Positions 22,724 through 35,414 are shown, counted from the stretch's first letter. The stretch is 64,000 nt of DNA from Calliopum simillimum (GCA_951812925.1 OX638368.1:114909309-114973308); one strand, 5' to 3'. Notes: generated by a model from the letters alone, not told the origin. Made by a program: numbers and translations.

Positions 22724-23250
22724 CTAGAATCGCCCAGTAGTCAAAATTTGACCACAAATGTATTAAATACTTTTGGTACTTTTTTGGACACTTTTAGTAC
22801 ATTTTTTTTTTTTTTGCTATTTGGTACGAAATAGAAAAGATCATTTATCATCCCTGGTATAATTCAACCGAAATATAAACAAAACTAAAAACATGAAGTC
22901 AGTGCTATGCTTTTTGTCTTTCTCTTTGTGCTTTATCCTTTTTTCTGCTCTATGTGAACGTGTATTTTGTTGTTGAAAAATCTGTTTAATTTTATCTGGC
23001 TTAGGGCCAATTTCACAATGTCCAGTTAAGCATTAACTGGAACTTTAACTGGCACTTTTACATAAAATTTCATACAAAATTTTGTGAAATTGTGAAAACG
23101 GCCCTTAAAGTCAAAATATTAAAATCATTTTAACTTTGTGCTCATCTACACACAAATACCTTTTAAAATTGTATGATTTAAAGTCGTTCTCCATTTCTAA
23201 CATAGTAAAAAAAGATGGACAAGTTTTTGTCTTGCGTATTAATATATAAA
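22724..23250 (-). mobile_element. Helitron-like element
   Basis: On the minus strand it starts at about 23250 (atattaatacgcaagac) and ends CTAG|T at 22727-22723. The 3' end has a hairpin, GTGGTCAAA paired with TTTGACTAC, followed by tgggcgattCTAG. A 3' hairpin some ten bases before CTRR is the hallmark of Helitrons. No Rep/helicase frame, so non-autonomous. Its body includes gtacc/ggtac-rich blocks shared with the other copies. Confidence 0.75.
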
Positions 23251-23445
23251 TGAACGGGTAACATGATTTGAAGTTACTCATACGCACTGTTAAATGAAAT
23301 ATGAGCAACATTGGCGAATTATTATTATTATTTCTATTAATTACTTAGTTTAATTTTAATAGCGAACCAATCCAAAAATTCTATTTGATCTCGTTATTCT
23401 CGAAGAATTACCCGCAATATTTTCGCAAATTTCAGTAAATGATTA
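23251..23445. other. Short unique stretch
   Basis: Holds one copy of the recurrent 14-mer (agttactcatacgc, 23272-23285) next to the Helitron 5' end. Otherwise nothing recognised. Confidence 0.5.
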
Positions 23446-24637
23446 GGGTAAACCCGGGAGATATGGCAAGTATAGTGCTATAAAACCAGAATTACTATGG
23501 ATTGATATGGGACCCTTACTTACATGGGTGATTTGGCACCCTAAGTGGCTTTTAAATTTTTGTTGCCAGAATTGTTCGTAAAAAATTTTCCTCATCAAAC
23601 GATTCATCTTGAGTTGATATGGCACCCTTACTTACATGGGTGATTTTGCACTCTAAGTGGCTTTTAAACTTTTGGTGCCAGAATGTTAACATGTTTTCGT
23701 AAGAAATTTAACACATATGGCACATTACGCATTCGATTGAATCATCTCTACATCCAGCGATTCATCTTGGGTTGATATGGCACCCTTACTTACATGGGTG
23801 ATTTGGCACCCTAAGTGGCTTTTAAATTTTTGTCGCCAGAATCGCTCGTAAAAAATTACATACGGCACATTACGCATTCGATTCAATCATCTCCTCATCC
23901 AGCGATTCATCTTGGGTTGATATGGCACCCTTACTTACATGGGTGATTTTGCACCCTAAGTGGCTTTTAAATTTTTGTCGCCAGAATTGCTCGTAAAAAA
24001 TTACATACGGCACATTACGCATTCGATTCAATCATCTCCTCATCCAGCGATTCATCTTGGGTTGATATGGCACCCTTACTTACATTAGTGATTTGGCACT
24101 CTTAGTGGCTTTTAAATTTTTGGTAACATAATTGTTACATGTTTTCATATGACATTTACCACATACGGCACATTTCGCATTCGATTCAATCATCTCCACA
24201 TCAAGCGATTCATCTTGGGTTGATATGGCACCCTTTCTTACATGGGTGATTTGGCGCCCTAAGTATCTTTTAAATTTTTGGTGCCAGAATTGTTATACGT
24301 TTTCGTATAAAATTTACCACTTATGGCACATTACGCAATCGATTCAATCATCTCCACATCCAGCGATTCATCTTGAAATAAAATATTTTCTTCACCTTCA
24401 TCGGAAGAAGTACTTACAACTCGTAACCACTTTACGTTTATAAATCGTCTACTTTGGAACCACCATACGTTGCATAGGTATTGTTTTCAGCTTCAAGTTT
24501 TTTTTCTTTTGCTGGAGGACATTATCAGATGACGAGATTTATTTTGCTCAACTGAATTAAATATTGTCCACATTTGAATGCTGCGAAAGCTGCAAGTATT
24601 GAAATTGAAAGGGGTGCCATATCTCCCTCGCTTACCC
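23446..24637. mobile_element. GATATGGCACC-family transposon, copy 1 (TA target)
   Basis: Ends are gggtaaacccgggagatatg on the left and the inverse of gggtaagcgagggagatatg on the right, both followed inward by gcacc-type sequence. TA lies on both sides (23444-23445, 24638-24639), so TIRs plus a TA duplication place it among Tc1/mariner/pogo-type DNA transposons. The interior is mostly a tandem array (next entry). At about 24300-24545 the minus strand keeps coding-like remains (TSSDEGEENILFQDESLDVE; TYATYGGSK). The second matches a piece in copy 2 (TNAMYGGSK), so a decayed shared gene is likely. Its family cannot be named. Confidence 0.75.
23508..24380. repeat. ~140-bp tandem repeat inside transposon copy 1
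   Basis: Six or so units, each with tgatatggcacccttactta, catgggtgatttggcac, cctaagtggcttttaaattt, and a tail with catccagcgattcatcttgg. Units differ by small deletions. On the minus strand each unit can be read as KFKSHLGC...ITHVSKG...DESLDEEMIESNA with stops, suggesting the array grew from the 3' end of a former gene. Confidence 0.85.
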
Positions 24638-24639
24638 TA

Positions 24640-26209
24640 TAACGTTATGAAAAAGTTTGTATTCTATTTTTGAAATGTGCTAGAAACAAATGTGTTACAA
24701 TTGTTATTTACATTATTTTGCATATCTATGTTAGTATGTATGCATAAAAGCAAATAGATTTGTTTAGCTCACATCTTGAAGAAATGCTTTGAATGTGACA
24801 AATGCAATAGCAACCAAAAATACATAAAAAATGACGGAAAAAACCTCAAAAGTGTAGCCAACAAAAACCAAATATTTACTAGTAAAAAACCTAAATATAG
24901 GAATTAAAGGTCAAGGCCGAAGCTTCATGATATATATAGTCAAAAAAAAAAAGGGGGACAGAAAAGATGTGCTGTATTTTTTTTTTGGTTTGAAATATTT
25001 TCGAGCTCTGTGTTTTGTTAAGTTGAATTAATTAAACTTTTAAATAAAATTTATAAAAGAAAAAACTTTCACATCATTATTCAATATTAATTCGCATGGA
25101 ATGTTTCACGCCAACGTGCTTAAATTTTGTAAGAGTTTAGTAGTCTCTTGTCAAAATTCGCTTCATTTTCCACAGAGATCTCCAAAATCATCCTTATAAA
25201 GTGTTTTTGAGAATTTTGCTCAAATAATGCAGTCCATACTCAGCTTTTTTACCGCTGTGATATTTAAATTTTTTCATATATGTGTGTGGGAAGTCTCCTT
25301 AATTTTGTATTCATTGCTGTAAAAACAAAATTTTTTTTTCTTATTTATTTACTTAATTCTTCCTTTCTCATTCTTTTTTATTCAGTCAGAATTCTGTGTT
25401 TTATGTTTTTTGATGCCGCTCAGCATAGCGTGACATGTAAACCAGCATTTGTTAACATTTTCACATTGTAATTTTACAATTATAACCATAACGCCCACCG
25501 CAATTTCCTACTAAAATGCCATCACTTTCATTTTCCGCAATATATAACATACATACAATTTGAATTTTTGTTGTTGATTGCTTAATTTATGTCACAACTT
25601 CAATTAACGCAGTCTACAACAAGTGAATTTTGTATTGTTTTTTTAATTTTGTTTATTTGTTTCTCCCTCAGTTTATCTTTTGCCTTTTTCTTTTGTTTAA
25701 ACATACCAATACAAATAACAAAAAACTTTGAGACTTAATGTTTGAGTATATGCCCAAGGGGTAAAATTTATAGCGCCCAAGGAAATACCGATTTTTTAAG
25801 AAATTGTTTTAAAAGCTCTTCTAAAGGAAGTGCTATAAAATTGCTTCTAGAAAAAATTGCTTCGCTTCACTTCGCAGTTCCTTAAAAGTACTTCTTGTGA
25901 AAACTATGAAAAAGTGTCTCTTTAAAAAGTGTTTAAAAAGCGTTTCTTAAAGAATCTCTTGGCAAGGAAGTGCTTTGAAAGCGCTCCTAGAATGTTCTCA
26001 TAGAGAATGTGCTTACTGGCATAGAGTTTTATTTACAAGGGCTTATTTAATGATTTTTTGTAAGAATGCCATTATAAGGACATGCAGCAAATAACAGGAA
26101 AGAAAAATAACCTGAAAAACTAAAATTTAAAAAGCCAAAAAAATTGGTTTCTAAAACATATTACTTAATTCCATGTGAACATCTCACGCGATAAGAGTTA
26201 CAGGTGATG
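24640..26209. other. Intronic AT-rich sequence
   Basis: 25790-26010 has a loose repetition of aaagtgcttctt-like words. No exon or element recognised. Confidence 0.5.
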
Positions 26210-27790
26210 TTTAAATCGTGTGATAAGAATTTGTTCTAAAGAAATTTCTTGCGGTACGAATCAAATAATGTATAAATGTCAGATATTAAAAATATCATGC
26301 AATTAAAATCTTATACAACAAAAAATGAATATTATCAAAAACTTAAAGCGATAAAAATAAAATGCTGTCAAACTGTCAGATGTGAGAAATATCATGCTAC
26401 TAAAAAAATTTCAAGCGATAAGAATCAAACGTTGTAATTTTTACAGGTTATATAAATTTATGCAATAAAAATCTTGTGCGATAAAAATCGAATGCTATAA
26501 AAATTTCAAGCGCTTAGAATCAAATGCTCTAAAAATTCCGTCGCAAAAAATATCATGCAATTTAAATCGAATGCTATAAAAATTTCATGTGATAAGAATC
26601 AAATCATGTAAAAATGTCAGATGTTAAAAATATCATGCGATAAAAATCACAGGCTATAAAAATCTCTAGCAATTAGAATCAAATGCTGTAAAAATGTCAG
26701 TTGCTTAAAATACCACGCGATAAAAATCGAATGCCATAAAAATTTCATGCTACAAACGTTTCGTGCTTTACAAATCAAATGCTGTAAAAACATCAGATGT
26801 TAAAAATGTAATGCGATAAAAATCTCATGCGATAAAAATCCAATGCTATAAAACTGTCAGATGCTAATAGTCAAATCTTATAAATAAGTTAGATGTTGAA
26901 ACTATTATGCGATAAAAATTGAATGCTATTAAAATTACAAGCGATAAGAATCAAAAGCTGTAAAATTTTCAATAAAAATCTTGTGATCCAAATCGAACGC
27001 TATAAAAATTTCAAGCGCTAAGAATCAAATGCTGTAAAAATACCAGATGTTAAAAATGTTATACGATAAAAATCCAATGCTATAAAACTGTCAGATGCTA
27101 ATAGTCAAATCTTATAAATATGTTAGATGTTGAAACAATTATGCGATAAAAATTGAACGCTATTAAAATTACAAGCGATAAGAATCAAAAGCTGTAAAAT
27201 TTTCAATAAAAATTTTGTGGTCCAAATCGAACGCTATAAAAATTTCAAGCGATAAGAATCAAATGCTCTAAAAATGCCAGTGGCAAAAATATCATGCGAT
27301 TTAAATTTAATGCTATAAAAATTTCATGCTATAAGAATCAAATCATGTAGAAATGTCAGATGTTAAAAAATATTATGCGATAAAAATCACGCGCTATAAA
27401 AATCTAGCGATTAAAACCAAATACTGTGAAAATGTCAGTTGCTTAAAGTTCCATGCGATAAAATTCGAATGCTCTAAAAATTTCATGCTTTAAAAAACAA
27501 ATGCTATAAAAATATCAGATGTTGAAAATGTAATGCGATACAAATCTCATGCGATACAAATCTCATGCGATAAAAATCTCATGTGATAAAAATCTCATGC
27601 GATAAAAATCTCATGCGATAAAACTCGGATGCTATGAAAATGGCAGATGTTAAATATATACATTATATGTACTATAAAAGTTTCAAGCGATAAGAGTCAA
27701 ATCTTTTAAAAATGTTAAAAATATCATGCGATAATAAATGAATGCTATTAAAATTACAAGCGATAAGAATCAAATTCTGTGATAATGTCA
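26210..27790. repeat. ~1.6-kb minisatellite of GCGATAAAAATC type
   Basis: Short units alternate atgcgataaaaatc, gaatgctataaaaatttc, aagcgataagaatcaaatgc and tgtaaaaatgtcagatgtta. A higher-order unit of about 237 bp is duplicated: gtcagatgctaatagtcaaa occurs at about 26857 and again at about 27090 with matching flanks. Near 27540-27610 a simpler run of gcgataaaaatctcat occurs five times. No coding potential. Confidence 0.9.
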
Positions 27791-28705
27791 GTTGATGGCA
27801 GAAGTAATGATTTTTATGGAGTGTAAGTACTTGCTGCTGAAAAGTAAGCGCCTATGAAAGCCTTTTGGTGCTCTCTCATTCCCCGTGGGTGTGTTTAATT
27901 TACACTTGAAGCATTGCAATACACATATGTACGAGAAACATGCATGTACTTATGCACACACAAACATTCACATACATACATAAGTATGTAGTGTAGTAGG
28001 ATCAAGCAATTCAATTGTCTCTCGTTCGCTGTCGTTTTGCGTAAATAATCGCAATTGAATGAGAGGAGAGCATGATGTAGAGAATGAAGAGAAGACACGC
28101 ACATTCATTTACCCAACGAATGCTTACAATCACACTGTCACACTTAAAGCCACTGCAACAACAACTACTTAACAATTTGAAAATAAGAAATTTCTTTACA
28201 AAATCGATTGTATAATCATTTGTCAGTGAGCAAAACGAATTAACATAAATTGAATTGAATTTGAATAAAATTCATTTGAGAAAATGGAAAAAAAAAAGAC
28301 AGAAAAATTCGCCAATTATTTATTGTTGCATAGTTAATTGAAAAATAAAATTAAATGTTTAAAGGCGAGAAGGGGGATGTTACTTGTGATGCTTTTAAAT
28401 GATGGTGGTAATTGCCACGAATTATTTAAATTTTTCAAATTGATTGTCCTTGGCTTGTGTTCTTTGACGCGGCGTTGTCTGTTGTGTTGTATTGTTTTTT
28501 CACAAAATTTTAGTTTTGTTGATTACTTTCGCTTTTGGCGTTTGAATACTTTCGATTAAATCACAGCAGTTGCTTAAAAAATTAACTGAAATTATCTGTA
28601 AATTATTCTTATTCAATTCAATTAAGAGCTTTTCGAGTACAATCACTTAAAATATGAGATCAACTGATGTTTAGTTATGGATCTATGGTTTAGATTAAAA
28701 TTATC
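27791..28705. other. Intronic sequence, no gene seen
   Basis: Slightly less A/T-rich between 27850 and 28150, with (catac)-type runs near 27970. No exon-like frame with splice sites recognised. Confidence 0.45.
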
Positions 28706-29616
28706 TAGATTAAACCCTGGGGATATGGCACCTTTTTTGTTGAACTGTTGTAAAATCATTGTTTTAAAAGGATTTTAGAGGAAAATAAAAGCGAGTTTAT
28801 TCTTTAATTAACTATAAATAAATAAATAATAGTACTTTATTTTTAACAAAAATTGTTGCAAATAAGTTTTTTATCAATTTAAAAAAATGCTGTAAAGTGT
28901 CATATAATATGGCAGCCTTTGTAGTTTGAAGTTTTCGCTGCCAGAATTGTTGCATGTTTTCGTATAGTATAAGATGTACATGTTTCATGTAAAATCATGG
29001 ATCCAATCGTCTGGTTTAGTGGTTTGTGTGTACATAGTTTTCTATGTACATCTTGTACGTAAATATTTTCTTCACCTTAATCGAAAGAAGTATAAGAGAT
29101 AACCTGCTTTCGTTTATAAGTCCTCTTCTTTGGAGCCACCATACATTGCATTGGTTGTGTTTTTTGCTAAAAACTTTTTCTTCTTTTCTTCAGAAGACGT
29201 CGAAGTCTTTTGTACATGCGGGATTTCAATTTGCACCTTCTCATGGCAATTGAACTCATATAAGGCCTGAGTTTTCTTAAACATAAGCGAAAACCTCGAA
29301 TTATTCATGTAAAAATGAAAGAGGAATCATTGAAGGTCCTCACTGGCTAAATTTCTGCGGTTCTAGAGCTAATGTACTTCAAGCGTTTCATATTTTGTAC
29401 TCACAAATATATTATATCGTGCAAAGCGAGAAATGGCACCCGAACCATATCAACCTCAGTAATTGGGTGCCTTTGCTCCTTTTGGTAGATACCAGATAAA
29501 TTGCCACAAAACGAATAAAAATGTTCACTCACGAAACAAAAACGAAATCACATTTAATTATGAATTAAAAAAGGTGCCATATCACCTGGGGGTGCAATAT
29601 CTTCTCCTACTAAAGG
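28706..29616. mobile_element. GATATGGCACC-family transposon, copy 2
   Basis: The left end reads attaaaccctggggatatgg, a worn version of the TIR. The right end has aggtgccatatcacctgggg. At 29114-29308 the minus strand reads RFSLMFKKTQALYEF, TSTSSEEKKKK and TNAMYGGSKEEDL, homologous to remains in copies 1 and 4 (51111-51380). No intact transposase. Confidence 0.65.
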
Positions 29617-29968
29617 CACTTGAATTCATGTAAGGCTTGATTTTCCATAGAGTTTTCTTAAACATTTGCGAAAACCTCGAGTTAATCAAGTAAAAATGAA
29701 AGAGGAATCATTGAAGGTCATTGCTGACTAAAATAAAGCGATTTTGGATTCTGTACGTTCAAGCGTTTCATATTTTTACTCCCGAATATCTTATAAAATG
29801 CAAAGCGAGAAATGGCACCGGAACCATATCAACCTCAGTAACTGGGTACCTTTTCTCCTAGATACTGGATAAAAATGTCACAAAACGAATAAGCATGTTC
29901 ACTCGAGACAAAAAAACAAAATCGCACTTAATTCTAAATTAAAAGGGGTGCTATATCACCTGAGGGTG
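29617..29968. repeat. Direct duplication of the right part of copy 2
   Basis: The block from ggcacttgaattcatgtaag to gtgctatatcacctgagggt repeats 29243-29605 with a few per cent differences. This tandem duplication of a transposon end lies next to the large inverted-repeat structure. Confidence 0.8.
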
Positions 29969-30261
29969 AAAAAACACCTTCTTAACATGCTATTTCCCTT
30001 TCATATTAGAAGCGATTATAAATGGCCTGCCTTGCTGACTTCTTTTAGGAAGCATGCGCTTCAAGCCCATTTCACGGTGGTTTTTAAAAAATTTCAACTT
30101 TTTGAAATACCACCCGCGATTTTTTTCGGGGATAGTGTTGGGGGACTCTTCTAGTATCAGAATCCGGGAACCGCGAAATCGAACGTCCAGCCGTTTTTTT
30201 TTTTTCGACATTTTAGTTTTTTTAACGATTTTTGAGAATGTCTCGGATTTATATACATATT

Positions 30262-32500
30262 ATGTACACATATATATGTATGTACGTTAGTGTGTATTGA
30301 AATATATGGGCGAGTTTTAAAACCCAATTCCACACTCAAATTATGAAAGAAGAAATATAAACAACTCAGGAAATATAAATTTTTTGACTTTAAAATAAAT
30401 TCCTAGCTGGCCAAATGGCCATTGTTTATAAAAACCGAGTGATTTTGCACTGGAGCCTATCTAACGGTAAATTTTTTTCCAAAAAACACCATAGATATCG
30501 ATTTGTGGTCTAAAATAACATATGTGTGCAAATTTTCAGAGAGATCGTATGACGTGCAGGAGCGTCAGCAAAGGAATAAGAAACGATTATCTTCAATGAA
30601 ACGAATACTTTTTGTACTGGAGCCTATCTAGTGGCAGGTTTTTTGTCCAAAAAACACTGCAGATCTCAGTTTGTAGTCGAAAACAACTTATGTTTGCAAT
30701 TTTTCAGAGAGATTGTATGACGTGCAGGAGTGTCAGCAAAGAAAAAAAAGCACTTATTTTCAATCAAATGTTTAATTTTTGTACTAGAGTCCACCTAACG
30801 ATTCATTTTTTCAAAAAAAACTTAAGGTACTTGATTCGTCATAAAAAATAAACAATGCACCTAAATTTTAAGATAGGTGGAACGACGTGTGGGAGTGTCA
30901 GCGAAGGATTAAAAAATAGTATACAGCGATTTCTTGCCTATCGTAACAAGATCTGCCACACTCCTTCCGATTTCGCTGAAATTTGGTACATGGTAATCGT
31001 GTTGCAGCACGGCGTATTTCATTTTCAAAATCTTTCGAGGAATTTAAAATGATGTAAATTACAAAAAAACCTACATTATACGAAATGTTGCATGTACTGA
31101 AATGTTCAAAAAATCATTACTCCTATACCATTAATGGTACCATCCAAATTTTAGATTCATTTGAAAGGTAATTTTGTCTTCTTTTCTAAAAAATTATTTT
31201 GGAAGGTCGAAAATAGGTACTATAGCGTTTTTAGTAGTTTAGTACTAAAATAGTAGTAAATTTAGTAATTTTTACCAAATACAAAACACTTTTACTTGTG
31301 CGCATAGAATGATTCAATCCCTTTCTAAAAATGATCAAAACATAAAAATGAGATAAGAAATGTTCCAGCTATGGGCCATTTTCTGATCGGACCTTTTTTT
31401 AAATTTTCAAAAAATCATAACTTCTAAGCCTCGAGACATACCAATTTTCTCTCTTTTTTGACTGAAAGATTATTTTTTTTTTCTTTCCAAAAAAAATATT
31501 TTGTAAGGTAACAAAAGTGTACACAGGCACGTTTTTTGTAGTTTAGTACTAAAATAGTAATAAATGTAGTACTTTTTTTCAGCTTATAGCCTGATTCAAT
31601 GCCTTTCCAAAACAGGTCTAAACATGAAAATTGGTTAAGAAATGGCCAAGTTATTGGTAATTATTTGAGGAGAGTTTGTTACATTTTACCTATTTTTTTA
31701 CTTTTTACACCCCTCCACAAGCCACAAAAAGAATCGCAAATTTTTTTTTTTTGTCATTTTTCAAAGTTTAAGCATGAAACGAAACCATGTACCAAATTTC
31801 AGCGATATCGGAAGGAGTGTGGCAGATCTTGTTACGATAGGCATGAAATGGCTGTATACCATTTTTTAATCCTTGGCTGACACTCCCACACGTCGTTCCA
31901 CCTATCTTAAAATTTGGGTGCATTGTTTATTTTTTATGACGAATCAAGTACCACAAGTTTTTTTTGAAAAAATGAATCGTTAGATGGACTCTAGTACGAA
32001 AATTAAACGTTTGATTGAAAATAAGTGCTTGTTTTTCTTTGCTGACACTCCTGCACGTCATACAATCTCTCTGAAAAATTGCATACATAAGTTGTTTTCG
32101 ACTACGAACTGAGATCTGTAGTGTTTTTTGGAAAAAAATCTGCCGTTAGATAGGCTCCAGTACAAAAAGTATTCGTTTCATTGAAGATAATCGTTTCTTA
32201 TTCCTCTGCTGACGCTCCTGCACGTCATACGAACTCTCTGAAAATTTGCACACATAAGTTATTTTAGACCACGAATCGATATCTATGGTGTTTTTGGGAA
32301 AAAAATTTACCGTAACATAGGCTCCAGTACAAAATCACTCGGTTTTTATAAACAATGGCCATTTGGCCAGCTAGGAATTTATTTTAAAGTAAAAAAATTT
32401 ATATTCCCTGAATTTGTTATCTCTCTTCTTTCATAATTTGAGTGTGGAATTGGGTGTTCGTTTTTCGATACACACTAATGTACGTACATATATATACTTG
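30262..32500. repeat. Hairpin A within the composite structure
   Basis: Arms of about 740 bp (30262-30997 and 31780-32500). Shared phrases include ctggccaaatggccattg and gcctatcgtaacaagatctg. Within each arm a ~150-bp block with tatgacgtgcaggagcgtca repeats directly. The loop itself holds a direct repeat (next entry). Confidence 0.85.
31105..31665. repeat. Diverged direct repeat in the loop of hairpin A
   Basis: 31105-31375 and 31405-31665 share the order aaaaaatcat, then tgtagtttagtactaaaata, then gattcaatgcctttc and ataagaaatg. Divergence is much greater than between the arms, so this duplication is older. Confidence 0.6.
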
Positions 32501-33960
32501 TATATGTATGTATGTGTAATATATATATATGGATATATATATACATACACACATACATGCATATGAAAGGTATCGTTTCCGCACCATTTATTTTTAAAAA
32601 AAATCGGTTTTTTCGTATATAACAAAACACAAACAAAAACCGGATACAGCAATAGTCACTCCAGATGTGATTTTTGATGCTTAATCCGAATCCGGTCTTA
32701 GAATTGCTCTGTTACTTCTGGACTTTGAGATATCCTTACATATATGTATAAAGGACACCACTTTTTTTCCTATTTTTGAAGTTATATAACAAGATAAGAT
32801 AAAATTATGCCGTAAAATCTGGTATGACAGTTAATAGCCCTAGTTTTTTTCTTGAAAACTCAATCAAACCGATAACGATATCTTTTTTTTTGTCGGAGAT
32901 ATCTATACCTAAAAAGTTAAAAAAGTGCAAAAACACGATTTTTGGCTATATTGGATGTTATATGCAGAACCCACAAGATTCTTCTGTGAATTTCTATTAC
33001 CAGAAGCATTTAGTACTTTCCTTTGGCTTTCAATTGAGCTATTAAATGTTCATCTGCAATATTCCTCTACAAAGTTATGACCATTTAAAAATTACATTAT
33101 GAAGTGCAAACTCACAGGGGTGCCACTAAAATATAGTGTACGAGTATTTCTTATATACGTATTGCTGCAACATGTCGTCTTAAAATAGTCATAACTTTTA
33201 AGAAAACTATTAGAAGAGACCTCTTGATTGCTCATTTTGAAGATAAAGAATGGTTTTAAATGAATCGGTTAGTAAAAAAGAGCAAACGAATTTCGTCCGT
33301 ACTGTATATAACCTCAAATATAGCCGAAAACCGAGATTTTTCACTTTGAGTTTCATAGTGTGATTTTAAAGTTAACATAACTTTGCAGAGAAATATTGCA
33401 GATAAACATTTAATAGCTCAATTGAAAGCCAAAAGAAAGTACTAAATGCTTCTGGTAACAGAAATTCACAGAAGAATCTTGTGTGTTCTGCATATAACAT
33501 CCAATATAGCCAAAAATCGTGTTTTTGCACTTTTTTAACTTTTTAGGTATAGATATCTCCGACAAAAAAAAAGATATCGTTATCGGTTTGATTGAGTTTT
33601 CAAGAAAAAAACTAGGGCTATTAACTGTCATACCAGATTTTACGGCATAATTTTATCTTATCTTGTTATATAACTTCAAAAATAGGAAAAAAAGTGGTGT
33701 CCTTTATACATATATGTAAGGATATCTCAAAGTCCAGAAGTAATAGAGCAATTCTAAGACCGGATTCGGATTAAGCATCAAAAATCACATCTGGGGTGAC
33801 TATTGCTGTATCCGGTTTTTGTTTGTGTTTTTTTATATACGAAAAAACCGATTTTTTTTTTAAATAAATGGTGCGGAAACGATACCTTTTATATGTATGT
33901 ATGCATGTATGTATATATATATACAAATATATATATTACACATATATACATATACAAGTA
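32500..33960. repeat. Hairpin B within the composite structure
   Basis: Arms run from about 32500-33085 and 33370-33960, centred near 33227. They are nearly identical: the 73-codon frames on opposite strands (32824-33045 and 33410-33631) differ at only two residues. That frame has no known domain and is best seen as arm sequence. The core (ccgaatccggtcttagaatt, then ggactttgagatatcc) matches foldback element 2, making them relatives. Confidence 0.88.
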
Positions 33961-34186
33961 TATATATGTACGTACATACATATATATGTGTACATAATAT
34001 GTATATAAATCCGAGACATTCTCAAAAATCGTTAAAAAAACTAAAATGTCGAAAAAAAAAAAAACGGCTGGACGTTCGATTTCGCGGTTCCCGGATTCTG
34101 ATACTAGAAGGGTCCCCCAACACTATCCCCGAAAAAAATCGCGGGTGGTATTTCATAAAGTTGAAATTTTTTAAAAACCACCGTGA

Positions 34187-34983
34187 TTTGCTTTGATTGA
34201 TGCGTAGTAAGAAAATTTTCCCCACACAATATCCTAAGCCATGCTCTTTTCCAAAGTACTTATGTAATATAATCTATTTTCTTCTTTTCATTATAAATAC
34301 GATGATAACAAACTTAATATGTTATCATCGTATTTTGGTCTGATGTTCATTCGATATTTGTGTGTCCTTTAGGCTACAAATAAAGATAACTTTAAAGAGT
34401 GTGTATTTTATTGTAGCCTGCTTTGAGGCTCTTTTAAAACTGCGCAGCATTTGGTATCTAACTACTGCTCCTTCTTTTCTCTATCTCTTGCTATATATCC
34501 TTTTTTCTATCTATCCACTTTGCTATTTCTTCTCAGTCCCCTTAATTGAATCCCTTTTTATTTTCTCATACCTTGCTTAATGTAACCGATGTCTTTTACA
34601 GTTGATTTATTAAATTTTTTTTCGACATTTTTATTTTTTGTGCCTTAGAGTACTTTAACATGCGCGCATTTACACTTGCAAACTTTTTAACACGCAGTTT
34701 TAGGTTTTTTTTCTTCTGTTTTTTGTAACACTAAATAATATATATGGAGTAATTTTCAAATTTCGTGCGTGCGGTTGCCTAACTATGATACGCTGTTTAT
34801 AGGAAATGCACTTAAAGCATATTTTTCTGTTGAATTTAACATAAATGTATAAGAACAGCCAAAAAGTCTTTAATAAAAGTTTTAGTTTCAAACTCAACTT
34901 TATTTAAAAAAAACACATGAATAAGAGAAAATCTCGGAGCCATGGTTCCATATTTGCTGCAGCATATGGTATAATAATTTTTA
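34187..34983. other. Intronic sequence, no gene seen
   Basis: A short inverted repeat built on ttatcatcgtattt lies near 34290-34335. No exon-like frame recognised. Confidence 0.45.
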
Positions 34984-35414
34984 TTAGAATCGCCCAATAG
35001 TCAAAACTTAACCACAAATTTATTAACGAATTTTGGTACTTTTTGGACAGTTTAAGTACTTTTTTTTGTTATTTGGTACAAAATAGAAAGACTCATTTAT
35101 CATCCCTGGTACAAAAACAAATGTGAAACGAAAAGAAAACAAAAAACCTGTAGTCAGTGTCAGTCAGCTTTTTATCTTTCTCTTTGTGCTGTATTCACTT
35201 TTCAGCTCTGTGTGACCGCATATTTTATCATTGTTAATATTGAAAAATTTGCATTTAATATTACCTGTCGTAATGGCAAAATATTAAAATAATTTTAACT
35301 CTGTGCACATTTACACACAAATACCTTTCTAATGGTGTATAATTCAAAGTCGTGCTCCATTTCTAACATAGTAAGAAAAGTAGGACACATTTTTGTCTTG
35401 CATATTAATATAGA
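34984..35414 (-). mobile_element. Helitron-like element
   Basis: On the minus strand it starts TCTATATTAATATGCAAGAC (35414) and ends ...ttgggcgattCTAA at 34984. CTAA still fits the CTRR rule. The body closely matches 46340-46775, including ataccattagaaaggtattt (as its complement) and the block that reads catttatcatccctggtac. No protein encoded. Confidence 0.75.

Larger units (their letters stand above)
30072..34186. mobile_element. 4.1-kb composite foldback structure (outer inverted repeat)
   Basis: The outer arms, 30072 to about 30275 and about 33965 to 34186, are reverse complements (both begin tcacggtggtttttaaaaaa) with very few changes. Between them sit two further large palindromes, A and B, listed separately. 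Three tatg/tata microsatellite tracts mark the junctions, at about 30250-30285, 32480-32560 and 33895-33985. No transposase was seen. Folded, the unit would make a three-stem junction. Confidence 0.85.

Noticed and set aside
32824..33045. 73-codon frame repeated on the opposite strand at 33410-33631
   Set aside because: The apparent conservation comes from the two arms of one palindrome. There is no domain, and the A/T-rich composition matches non-coding arm sequence.
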